DNA of 64,000 bases from Cherax quadricarinatus (lineage: Eukaryota > Arthropoda > Malacostraca > Decapoda > Parastacidae), in assembly GCF_038502225.1 (NCBI RefSeq), contig NC_091292.1:48507107-48571106 (forward strand), in the 5' to 3' direction. This document shows positions 52,938 to 64,000 of this stretch, one piece after another. The notes under the pieces are model-generated. The model was not told where the DNA came from. It made no database searches and saw nothing but the letters and a program-made list of their open reading frames with translations. The position numbers were made by a program, and so were the translations under genes. Each line of letters starts with the position of its first letter. The first letter of the stretch is position 1.

Positions 52938-55900
52938 TTCACTGTTGTGTTAGAGAGCATCAAGGTAGAGGAGTTCACTGTTGTGTTAGAGAGCATCAAG
53001 GTAGAGGAGTTCAGTGTTGTGTTAGAGAGCATCAAGGTAGAGGAGTTCAGTGTTGTGTTAGAGAGCATCAAGGTAGAGGAGTTCACTGTTGTGTTAGAGA
53101 GCATCAAGGTAGAGGAGTTCACTGTTGTGTTAGAGAGCATCAAGGTAGAGGAGTTCAGTGTTGTGTTAGAGAACATCAAGGTAGAGGAGTTCAGTGTTGT
53201 GTTAGAGAGCATCAAGGTAGAGGAGTTCAGTGTTGTGTTAGAGAGCATCAAGGTAGAGGAGTTCACTGTTGTGTTAGAGAGCATCAAGGTAGAGGAGTTC
53301 ACTGTTGTGTTAGAGAGCATCAAGGTAGAGGAGTTCAGTGTTGTGTTAGAGAGCATCAAGGTAGAGGAGTTCAGTGTTGTGTTAGAGAGCATCAAGGTAG
53401 AGGAGTTCACTGTTGTGTTAGAGAGCATCAAGGTAGAGGAGTTCAGTGTTGTGTTAGAGAACATCAAGGTAGAGGAGTTCAGTGTTGTGTTAGAGAGCAT
53501 CAAGGTAGAGGAGTTCAGTGTTGTGTTAGAGAACATCAAGGTAGAGGAGTTCAGTGTTGTGTTAGAGAGCATCAAGGTAGAGGAGTTCAGTGTTGTGTTA
53601 GAGAGCATCAAGGTAGAGGAGTTCACTGTTGTGTTAGAGAGCATCAAGGTAGAGGAGTTCAGTGTTGTGTTAGAGAGCATCAAGGTAGAGGAGTTCACTG
53701 TTGTGTTAGAGAGCATCAAGGTAGAGGAGTTCACTGTTGTGTTAGAGAGCATCAAGGTAGAGGAGTTCAGTGTTGTGTTAGAGAACATCAAGGTAGAGGA
53801 GTTCAGTGTTGTGTTAGAGAGCATCAAGGTAGAGGAGTTCAGTGTTGTGTTAGAGAGCATCAAGGTAGAGGAGTTCAGTGTTGTGTTAGAGAGCATCAAG
53901 GTAGAGGAGTTCAGTGTTGTGTTAGAGAGCATCAAGGTAGAGGAGTTCAGTGTTGTGTTAGAGAGCATCAAGGTAGAGGAGTTCAGTGTTGTGTTAGAGA
54001 GCATCAAGGTAGAGGAGTTCAGTGTTGTGTTAGAGAGCATCAAGGTAGAGGAGTTCAGTGTTGTGTTAGAGAGCATCAAGGTAGAGGAGTTCAGTGTTGT
54101 GTTAGAGAGCATCAAGGTAGAGGAGTTCAGTGTTGTGTTAGAGAGCATCAAGGTAGAGGAGTTCAGTGTTGTGTTAGAGAGCATCAAGGTAGAGGAGTTC
54201 AGTGTTGTGTTAGAGAGCATCAAGGTAGAGGAGTTCAGTGTTGTGTTAGAGAGCATCAAGGTAGAGGAGTTCAGTGTTGTGTTAGAGAGCATCAAGGTAG
54301 AGGAGTTCAGTGTTGTGTTAGAGAGCATCAAGGTAGAGGAGTTCAGTGTTGTGTTAGAGAGCATCAAGGTAGAGGAGTTCAGTGTTGTGTTAGAGAGCAT
54401 CAAGGTAGAGGAGTTCAGTGTTGTGTTAGAGAGCATCAAGGTAGAGGAGTTCAGTGTTGTGTTAGAGAGCATCAAGGTAGAGGAGTTCAGTGTTGTGTTA
54501 GAGAGCATCAAGGTAGAGGAGTTCAGTGTTGTGTTAGAGAGCATCAAGGTAGAGGAGTTCAGTGTTGTGTTAGAGAGCATCAAGGTAGAGGAGTTCAGTG
54601 TTGTGTTAGAGAGCATCAAGGTAGAGGAGTTCAGTGTTGTGTTAGAGAGCATCAAGGTAGAGGAGTTCAGTGTTGTGTTAGAGAGCATCAAGGTAGAGGA
54701 GTTCAGTGTTGTGTTAGAGAGCATCAAGGTAGAGGAGTTCAGTGTTGTGTTAGAGAGCATCAAGGTAGAGGAGTTCAGTGTTGTGTTAGAGAGCATCAAG
54801 GTAGAGGAGTTCAGTGTTGTGTTAGAGAGCATCAAGGTAGAGGAGTTCAGTGTTGTGTTAGAGAGCATCAAGGTAGAGGAGTTCAGTGTTGTGTTAGAGA
54901 GCATCAAGGTAGAGGAGTTCAGTGTTGTGTTAGAGAGCATCAAGGTAGAGGAGTTCAGTGTTGTGTTAGAGAGCATCAAGGTAGAGGAGTTCAGTGTTGT
55001 GTTAGAGAGCATCAAGGTAGAGGAGTTCAGTGTTGTGTTAGAGAGCATCAAGGTAGAGGAGTTCAGTGTTGTGTTAGAGAGCATCAAGGTAGAGGAGTTC
55101 AGTGTTGTGTTAGAGAGCATCAAGGTAGAGGAGTTCAGTGTTGTGTTAGAGAGCATCAAGGTAGAGGAGTTCAGTGTTGTGTTAGAGAGCATCAAGGTAG
55201 AGGAGTTCAGTGTTGTGTTAGAGAGCATCAAGGTAGAGGAGTTCAGTGTTGTGTTAGAGAGCATCAAGGTAGAGGAGTTCAGTGTTGTGTTAGAGAGCAT
55301 CAAGGTAGAGGAGTTCAGTGTTGTGTTAGAGAGCATCAAGGTAGAGGAGTTCAGTGTTGTGTTAGAGAGCATCAAGGTAGAGGAGTTCAGTGTTGTGTTA
55401 GAGAGCATCAAGGTAGAGGAGTTCAGTGTTGTGTTAGAGAGCATCAAGGTAGAGGAGTTCAGTGTTGTGTTAGAGAGCATCAAGGTAGAGGAGTTCAGTG
55501 TTGTGTTAGAGAGCATCAAGGTAGAGGAGTTCAGTGTTGTGTTAGAGAGCATCAAGGTAGAGGAGTTCAGTTAGAGAGCATCAAGGTAGAGGAGTTCAGT
55601 GTTGTGTTAGAGAACATCAAGGTAGAGGAGTTCAGTGTTGTGTTAGAGAGCATCAAGGTAGAGGAGTTCAGTGTTGTGTTAGAGAGCATCAAGGTAGAGG
55701 AGTTCAGTGTTGTGTTAGAGAGCATCAAGGTAGAGGAGTTCAGTGTTGTGTTAGAGAGCATCAAGGTAGAGGAGTTCAGTGTTGTGTTAGAGAGCATCAA
55801 GGTAGAGGAGTTCAGTGTTGTGTTAGAGAGCATCAAGGTAGAGGAGTTCAGTGTTGTGTTAGAGAGCATCAAGGTAGAGGAGTTCAGTGTTGTGTTAGAG

Positions 55901-58900
55901 AGCATCAAGGTAGAGGAGTTCAGTGTTGTGTTAGAGAGCATCAAGGTAGAGGAGTTCAGTGTTGTGTTAGAGAGCATCAAGGTAGAGGAGTTCAGTGTTG
56001 TGTTAGAGAGCATCAAGGTAGAGGAGTTCAGTGTTGTGTTAGAGAGCATCAAGGTAGAGGAGTTCAGTGTTGTGTTAGAGAGCATCAAGGTAGAGGAGTT
56101 CAGTGTTGTGTTAGAGAGCATCAAGGTAGAGGAGTTCAGTGTTGTGTTAGAGAGCATCAAGGTAGAGGAGTTCAGTGTTGTGTTAGAGAGCATCAAGGTA
56201 GAGGAGTTCAGTGTTGTGTTAGAGAACATCAAGGTAGAGGAGTTCAGTGTTGTGTTAGAGAACATCAAGGTAGAGGAGTTCAGTGTTGTGTTAGAGAGCA
56301 TCAAGGTAGAGGAGTTCAGTGTTGTGTTAGAGAGCATCAAGGTAGAGGAGTTCAGTGTTGTGTTAGAGAGCATCAAGGTAGAGGAGTTCAGTGTTGTGTT
56401 AGAGAGCATCAAGGTAGAGGAGTTCAGTGTTGTGTTAGAGAGCATCAAGGTAGAGGAGTTCAGTGTTGTGTTAGAGAGCATCAAGGTAGAGGAGTTCAGT
56501 GTTGTGTTAGAGAGCATCAAGGTAGAGGAGTTCAGTGTTGTGTTAGAGAGCATCAAGGTAGAGGAGTTCAGTGTTGTGTTAGAGAGCATCAAGGTAGAGG
56601 AGTTCAGTGTTGTGTTAGAGAACATCAAGGTAGAGGAGTTCAGTGTTGTGTTAGAGAGCATCAAGGTAGAGGAGTTCAGTGTTGTGTTAGAGAGCATCAA
56701 GGTAGAGGAGTTCAGTGTTGTCTTAGAGAACATCAAGGTAGAGGAGTTCAGTGTTGTGTTAGAGAACATCAAGGTAGAGGAGTTCAGTGTTGTGTTAGAG
56801 AACATCAAGGTAGAGGAGTTCAGTGTTGTGTTAGAGAACATCAAGGTAGAGGAGTTCAGTGTTGTGTTAGAGAACATCAAGGTAGAGGAGTTCAGTGTTG
56901 TGTTAGAGAACATCAAGGTAGAGGAGTTCAGTGTTGTGTTAGAGAACATCAAGGTAGAGGAGTTCAGTGTTGTGTTAGAGAGCATCAAGGTAGAGGAGTT
57001 CAGTGTTGTGTTAGAGAGCATCAAGGTAGAGGAGTTCAGTGTTGTGTAGAGAGCATCAAGGTAGAGGAGTTCAGTGTTGTGTTAGAGAGCATCAAGGTAG
57101 AGGAGTTCAGTGTTGTGTTAGAGAGCATCAAGGTAGAGGAGTTCAGTGTTGTGTTAGAGAGCATCAAGGTAGAGGAGTTCAGTGTTGTGTTAGAGAGCAT
57201 CAAGGTAGAGGAGTTCAGTGTTGTGTTAGAGAGCATCAAGGTAGAGGAGTTCAGTGTTGTGTTAGAGAGCATCAAGGTAGAGGAGTTCAGTGTTGTGTTA
57301 GAGAGCATCAAGGTAGAGGAGTTCAGTGTTGTGTTAGAGAGCATCAAGGTAGAGGAGTTCAGTGTTGTGTTAGAGAGCATCAAGGTAGAGGAGTTCAGTG
57401 TTGTGTTAGAGAGCATCAAGGTAGAGGAGTTCAGTGTTGTGTTAGAGAGCATCAAGGTAGAGGAGTTCAGTGTTGTGTTAGAGAGCATCAAGGTAGAGGA
57501 GTTCAGTGTTGTGTTAGAGAGCATCAAGGTAGAGGAGTTCAGTGTTGTGTTAGAGAGCATCAAGGTAGAGGAGTTCAGTGTTGTGTTAGAGAGCATCAAG
57601 GTAGAGGAGTTCAGTGTTGTGTTAGAGAGCATCAAGGTAGAGGAGTTCAGTGTTGTGTTAGAGAGCATCAAGGTAGAGGAGTTCAGTGTTGTGTTAGAGA
57701 GCATCAAGGTAGAGGAGTTCAGTGTTGTGTTAGAGAGCATCAAGGTAGAGGAGTTCAGTGTTGTGTTAGAGAGCATCAAGGTAGAGGAGTTCAGTGTTGT
57801 GTTAGAGAGCATCAAGGTAGAGGAGTTCAGTGTTGTGTTAGAGAGCATCAAGGTAGAGGAGTTCAGTGTTGTGTTAGAGAGCATCAAGGTAGAGGAGTTC
57901 AGTGTTGTGTTAGAGAGCATCAAGGTAGAGGAGTTCACTGTTGTGTTAGAGAGCATCAAGGTAGAGGAGTTCAGTGTTGTGTTAGAGAGCATCAAGGTAG
58001 AGGAGTTCAGTGTTGTGTTAGAGAACATCAAGGTAGAGGAGTTCAGTGTTGTGTTAGAGAACATCAAGGTAGAGGAGTTCAGTGTTGTGTTAGAGAGCAT
58101 CAAGGTAGAGGAGTTCAGTGTTGTGTTAGAGAGCATCAAGGTAGAGGAGTTCAGTGTTGTGTTAGAGAGCATCAAGGTAGAGGAGTTCAGTGTTGTGTTA
58201 GAGAGCATCAAGGTAGAGAGAGTTCAGTGTTGTGTGTTAGAGAGCATCAAGGTAGAGGAGTTCAGTGTTGTGTTAGAGAGCATCAAGGTAGAGGAGTTCA
58301 GTGTTGTGTTAGAGAGCATCAAGGTAGAGGAGTTCAGTGTTGTGTTAGAGAGCATCAAGGTAGAGGAGTTCAGTTAGAGCATCAAGGTAGAGGAGTTCAG
58401 TGTTGTGTTAGAGAGCATCAAGGTAGAGGAGTTCAGTGTTGTGTTAGAGAGCATCAAGGTAGAGGAGTTCAGTGTTGTGTTAGAGAGCATCAAGGTAGAG
58501 GAGTTCAGTGTTGTGTTAGAGAGCATCAAGGTAGAGGAGTTCAGTGTTGTGTTAGAGAGCATCAAGGTAGAGGAGTTCAGTGTTGTGTTAGAGAGCATCA
58601 AGGTAGAGGAGTTCAGTGTTGTGTTAGAGAGCATCAAGGTAGAGGAGTTCAGTGTTGTGTTAGAGAGCATCAAGGTAGAGGAGTTCAGTGTTGTGTTAGA
58701 GAGCATCAAGGTAGAGGAGTTCAGTGTTGTGTTAGAGAGCATCAAGGTAGAGGAGTTCAGTGTTGTGTTAGAGAACATCAAGGTAGAGGAGTTCAGTGTT
58801 GTGTTAGAGAGCATCAAGGTAGAGGAGTTCAGTGTTGTGTTAGAGAGCATCAAGGTAGAGGAGTTCACTGTTGTGTTAGAGAGCATCAAGGTAGAGGAGT

Positions 58901-59332
58901 TCAGTGTTGTGTTAGAGAACATCAAGGTAGAGGAGTTCAGTGTTGTGTTAGAGAGCATCAAGGTAGAGGAGTTCAGTGTTGTGTTAGAGAGCATCAAGGT
59001 AGAGGAGTTCAGTGTTGTGTTAGAGAGCATCAAGGTAGAGGAGTTCAGTGTTGTGTTAGAGAGCATCAAGGTAGAGGAGTTCAGTGTTGTGTTAGAGAGC
59101 ATCAAGGTAGAGGAGTTCAGTGTTGTGTTAGAGAGCATCAAGGTAGAGGAGTTCAGTGTTGTGTTAGAGAGCATCAAGGTAGAGGAGTTCAGTGTTGTGT
59201 TAGAGAGCATCAAGGTAGAGGAGTTCAGTGTTGTGTTAGAGAGCATCAAGGTAGAGGAGTTCAGTGTTGTGTTAGAGAGCATCAAGGTAGAGGAGTTCAG
59301 TGTTGTGTTAGAGAGCATCAAGGTAGAGGAGT
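52938..59332. repeat. 36-bp minisatellite, about 177 units
   Basis: Uninterrupted tandem array of 6,395 bp. The unit is GTGTTAGAGAGCATCAAGG plus TAGAGGAGTTCAGTGTT. Two common variant sites exist: GAGAGC or GAGAAC, and TTCAGTG or TTCACTG. A few length errors occur: a 7-bp loss at 55570, a 1-bp loss at 57047, a 3-bp gain near 58217-58240 and a 9-bp loss near 58374. Because 36 is a multiple of 3, three reading frames stay open for hundreds of codons (12-residue repeats VREHQGRGVQCC and VLESIKVEEFSV on plus, MLSNTTLNSSTL on minus). That is expected by arithmetic and is not evidence of a gene. Confidence 0.98.
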
Positions 59333-60079
<747 letters not shown>

Positions 60080-60189
60080 ACATCGGCAGTTTCCCACTAA
60101 GGCAGAGTGGCTCGAAAAAAAAAAAATCATCATTCACTCCATCACTCTCTTGTCATGGCATGATTACACTACAGTTATAAAACTGCAAC

Positions 60190-62035
60190 ATTAACAACCC
60201 TCCTTCTGAGTGCCGGCATTGTTCTTCCCATCTCCAGGAATCAAGTCAGGCTTTCTGGTTTCCTTGAATCCCTTCATATATGTTACCTTGCTTCATAAAT
60301 GTTACCATGTCCAAACCATCTCAACAACCCTTCCTCAGCCATCTGGATAATAGTTTTGATAATTCCACACCTCCTAATCTCCAAACTACAGATTCTCTGT
60401 ATTATATTCACACCACATATTGCCCTCAGACATGATATCTCCACTGCCTCCAGCATTCTCCTTGTTGTAACATTCACAACCAATGCCTCACACCTATACA
60501 AGAGCTTTGGTATAACTATGCTCTCATACATTCCCCTCTTTGATTTCTTGGATAAAGTTCTTTATCTCCACAGACTCCTCATTGCACCCCTCACCTTTTT
60601 CCCCTCGTCAATTCTATGATTCACCTCATATTTCATAGACCCATCTGCTGACACGTCCACTTCCAAATATCTCAATACATTCTCCTCGTCTATTCTCTCT
60701 CCCTCCAATCTGATTTCCAGTCTTCCATTACCTAATTTTTTGGTTAAATTCATCACCTTACTCTTTTCTATATTCATTTTTAATTTCCTTCTTTTACATG
60801 CCCTTCCAAACTCAACAACCAACCTCCGTAAATTCTCTTCAGAATCTCCTAAAAGCACAGTGTCAACGGCAAAGAGCATTTGTGACAACTCCCACTTTGT
60901 GTTAGACTCTTTATCTTTTAACCTCTTGCCAACACCCGATCATTCACTTCTCTTACAACCCCATCTATAAATATATTGAACAACCACGGTGACATTACAC
61001 ATCCCAGTCTAAGGCCTACTTTTACTGGGAAATAATCTCCCTCTCGCCTACATACTCTAACCTGAGCCTCACTATCCTAGTAAAAACTTTTCACTGCTTT
61101 CAATAACCTACCTCCTACTCCATACACTTGTAACATCTGCCACAATGCCCCCCTATCTGCACTCTCATACGCCTTTTCCAAATCCATAAATGCCACAAAA
61201 ACCTCTTTACCCTCATCTAAATACTGTTCACCAATATGTTTCACTGCAAACACCTGGTCCACTCACCATCTACCTTTCCTAAAGCCACCATGTTCATCTG
61301 CTATCCTGCTCTCCGTCTTACTCTTAATTCTTTCAGTAATAACTCTACCATACACTTTATCAGGTATACTCAACAGACTTATTCCCCTATAATTTTTACA
61401 CTCTTTTTCGTCCACTTTGCCTTTATACAAAGAACTATGCATGCTCTCTGCCAATTCCTAATTACCTTACCCTCTTCTATACATTTCTTAAATGAAAACT
61501 CCAACCATTCTAAAACTATATCCCCACCTGCTTTTAACATTTCTGTCTTTATCCCGTCAATCCCAGCTGCCTTACCCCCTTTCATTTTACCTACTGCCTC
61601 ATGAACTTCCCCCACACTCACAACTGGCTCTTCCTCACTCCTACAAGATGTTATTCCTCCTTGCCCTATACACGAAATCACAGCTTCCCTATCTTCATCA
61701 ACATTTAACAATTCCTCAAAATATTCCCTCCATCTTCCCGATACTTCTAACTCTCCTTTTAATAACTCTCCTCTCCTATTTTTAACTAACAAATCCATTC
61801 GTTCCCCTAGGCTTTCTCAACTTATTAATCTCACTCCAGATTTTTTCTAATTTTCAACAAAATTTGTTGATAACATGTAACCCACTCTCTCATTTGCTCT
61901 CTTTTTACATTGATTCACCACTCTCTTAACCTCTCTCTTTCTCTCAATATACTCTTCCCTCCTTACATCACTTCTACTTTGTAAAAACCTCTCATATGCT
62001 AACTTTTTCTCTCTTACTACTTTCTTTACATCATT
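60190..62035 (-). pseudogene. RTE-like LINE ORF2 remnant (RT)
   Basis: Minus strand from about 62035: a basic linker (EEYIERKREVKRVVNQCKKR) and MDLLVKNRRGELLKGELEVS with WREYFEELLN. The fingers follow (AVGKMKGGKAAGIDGIKTEM), then CKNYRGISLLSIPDKVYGRV, EHGGFRKGRW, FVAFMDLEKAYESADRGALW, MLFAVDTVLLGDSEENLRRL (where FADDTVLL is expected, one catalytic Asp is Val), GNGRLEIRLEGERIDEENVL and the C-terminal YRCEALVVNVTTRRMLEAVE and LLRWFGHGN. The RGISLLS and LRWFGH motifs fit the RTE group. At least four frame changes. No endonuclease was found. Confidence 0.82.
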
Positions 62036-62424
62036 ATGTATTAGGGTTATAACATTTTTACTTTATTCCCAATAAAACATCTCTTGTGTCATAAATCGGT
62101 GAACCTTTGTTTAAACACATTAGAAAAGTCCCTAATTTCTTTCAGTTTCCCAAAAAGATCAACCCTAAATAAAAACTATGAATCACCATATATCTGTGTT
62201 ACTACTCATAAGTAGCAACTCAGGGAAGTACTAACTGGCAACTCAAATGAAAAATATGAATCACCATTTATTTACGTTACTCAGAAAATTACTAATTGGC
62301 ATCGAGAGACAATGGTAGTAGTGAATGTGAAGGGAGCGAGCATGAAGTTGAAGATGAAAGTACTACTCCACCAACCAGAAAACACAACAAAAAGTAAAGT
62401 TGCAACCAATTTGGTGGCATCCAC

Positions 62425-63420
62425 TTAAGTATCAACAAGTAAGGCCGCCATGATACGCAAACAGTTGTCATTTGATAGCACTGACATTCCTACAGAAAGT
62501 CAAGCAGCAATTTACAAGTCAACTTACAAAGAGGCTGCTAACAGTTGTCATTTGATAGCACTGACATTCCTACAGAAAGTCAAGCAGCAATTTATAAGTC
62601 AACTTACAAAGAGGCTGCTAAATTGAAGGAGGAAATGATTGAAAAGTTACAAATGGAAGAATGGTCTTTACATTTCGATGGAAAGCGCATTGAGGAAAAT
62701 GAAAGAACCGAAGTAAAACTGGATGCAATGCAAGGCTGAAACTATTGCTTAAGGAATGGCAAAAGTTATTGATGAATGCAACTTATGGAATACAATAAAG
62801 AGGATTATTGCTGATACAACAAACGTTAACACAGGGTAAAAGAATGGAGCTGTTGTCAAACTGCAATGAATGTCCTCAGAGAAGCGGATTAGCAAACCAC
62901 AATTTATCAGTTGTCATCATCACGTTATGGACAGCATTCTCCTTTTGGTAATGGATGAAAATCTTGGTACTAAAACAAGTTCTCCAAACATCGTGTATCT
63001 ATTTGTATCCCAACTGGTGAAGAATTATGACTGAAGAGATCCTCCGTAAATCAGGATGGAAAGATGATATGAAGTTTTTGTACCATCTAACACGAGTGTT
63101 TAGATTCTTAGAAGTATGGGCACTTTCCTTTGATTAACTTTGGGAAAATTCCAAGCATCAGCAATGCGAGGTGGAATCCAAGAGCCATTCTAGCTCTACT
63201 TGCATTCACTCTTATGGATACAAGACGGAAGACTTTGGAGAAGATATGCAGATTCATTTCATACATCTGGGCAGATTATTGGTTTACTGATCAGATGTAT
63301 GATGAAAATGACTTGAAGAATTTGTCAGAAATATTGAAATCTTACAAAAAGCACTGATCTCGTTGAAAAATCACTGGAAGCAGAAGCCGCCCGCACTCAA
63401 AGTACGAAAAAGTAATCAGT
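62425..63420 (+). pseudogene. Unplaced decayed coding sequence, transposase-like
   Basis: Fragments in shifting frames: MIRKQLSFDSTDIPTESQAA, EEWSLHFDGKRIEENERTEV, RIIADTTNVNTG, KPQFISCHHHVMDSIL and NARWNPRAILALLAFTLMDT followed by WADYWFTDQMYDENDLKNLS. The pattern of a folded core with an Asp-containing LHFDGKRI and a later DTTNVNTG resembles some hAT-like or domesticated-transposase proteins, but I cannot assign the family. It contains an 80-bp internal tandem duplication. No terminal inverted repeats were identified. Confidence 0.5.
62461..62620 (+). repeat. 80-bp tandem duplication
   Basis: 62461-62540 and 62541-62620 are identical apart from one base (TTTACAAGTC against TTTATAAGTC). It shifts the frame of the coding trace since 80 is not a multiple of 3. 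Confidence 0.95.
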
Positions 63421-63710
63421 GTGCTGAACTGTATGCTGCCTGCAGACACAAAAACAAACTGCAACTTTGGTTTATTCTAAGCAATAAGTAGTAATATAAG
63501 TACAAACATGATAACAATGATGCTGTTGACTGTTTTATAAATTTATTAATATTACATGCAATATGCATTCAAGTTTCATGTTGTCGTTACTCGTTTTTTT
63601 CATTTAGCGGCGACATTTTCTGAAAAGATATTGAAATTAAAGGCCATTTCTTTGCTTTTAGGCAAAATTTCATCTGATTAAGGTACAGGAATATTACGTT
63701 TGTGTACTTA

Positions 63711-63784
63711 TCGCAGGTCTAGTCTCGTGGTAAAGTACTGTGAACTCTGATACAGAGTTAGCAGGTTCGAGTCCTGCTGTGGAC
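63711..63784 (+). other. tRNA-like sequence
   Basis: The T arm GCAGGTTCGAGTCCTGC is perfect (stem GCAGG/CCTGC) and includes a consensus box B. An anticodon-like arm AACTC/GAGTT with loop TGATACA precedes it. The acceptor ends GTCTAGT and TGTGGAC pair at five of seven positions. Position 33 is G rather than T, so it is more likely a SINE head or pseudogene than a working tRNA. Confidence 0.5.
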
Positions 63785-63828
63785 GTGGAGGCAATGTAAA
63801 TAATTTCGCCTGTTTGCGAATTATTAAT

Positions 63829-63938
<110 letters not shown>

Positions 63939-63945
63939 AACTTGA

Positions 63946-64000
63946 TAAATTAGACACATGTGCAACTCTTGGGTATCTTTATTGAGGAAACGTTTCGCCA
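63946..64000 (-). mobile_element. Start of family A mini-element, cut by window end
   Basis: GATAAATTAGACACATGTGC through GGAAACGTTTCGCCA matches 49825-49881 base for base. The hammerhead-like core would follow beyond the window. Confidence 0.85.

Noticed and set aside
52938..59332. CRISPR-like array
   Set aside because: Repeats are contiguous without unique spacers and the DNA is eukaryotic.
63711..63784. Functional tRNA gene
   Set aside because: The base before the anticodon position is G rather than T and the acceptor stem has two mismatches; a SINE head is more likely.

Overview
This window is eukaryotic genomic DNA with almost no sign of a host gene. It is a stack of transposable-element remnants, satellites and microsatellites. 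The mix suggests a decapod crustacean, most likely a crayfish-type genome: I-, CR1-, Tx1- and RTE-like LINEs, BEL/Pao LTR elements, Penelope-like elements (PLEs), tRNA-derived SINEs, (AT)n and (TTA)n tracts, and short families that look familiar from crayfish sequence. That placement is from memory and was not checked.

Layout. 1-3084: decayed I-clade LINE (copy A). 3085-6300: three CR1-like LINE fragments. 7298-16041: two minus-strand BEL/Pao elements, separated and interrupted by a SINE, a tRNA-like insert and a chimeric ribozyme-type mini-element. 16501-21989: a minus-strand Tx1-like LINE broken by two CR1-like insertions in opposite orientation. 22801-35885: a plus-strand Tx1-like LINE framed by about 100-bp direct repeats. 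Its ORF2 is split by a nearly complete 6.6-kb I-clade LINE (copy B, 24336-30933) with a 12-bp target-site duplication, and again by a ribozyme-type mini-element. 36485-44222: a head-to-tail run of three CR1-like LINEs, two with SGNH-esterase ORF1s and one split by a PLE fragment with a 12-bp duplication. 44224-45400: minus-strand LINE. 45401-47040: PLE with reverse transcriptase and GIY-YIG endonuclease. 47041-50994: more CR1-like pieces and a 595-bp mini-element with hammerhead-ribozyme-like cores on both strands. 52938-59332: a 36-bp minisatellite of about 177 units. 60190-62035: RTE-like LINE. 62425-63420: unplaced decayed coding sequence. The window ends in (AT)n and the start of another mini-element.

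How the parts relate. The LINE copies are autonomous-type elements (RNA-binding or esterase ORF1; endonuclease-RT ORF2), nearly all broken by stops, frameshifts or later insertions. Nesting gives relative ages: each Tx1-like element is older than the I-clade, CR1-like and mini-element insertions inside it, and CR1-like copy G is older than the PLE insertion in it. The PLE and the short mini-elements share one design: a possible hammerhead core (7-nt core, one extra base, stem II, GAAACGTY) plus inverted or dimeric repeats. The mini-elements may therefore be non-autonomous relatives mobilised by PLE machinery. That is the most interesting theme here.
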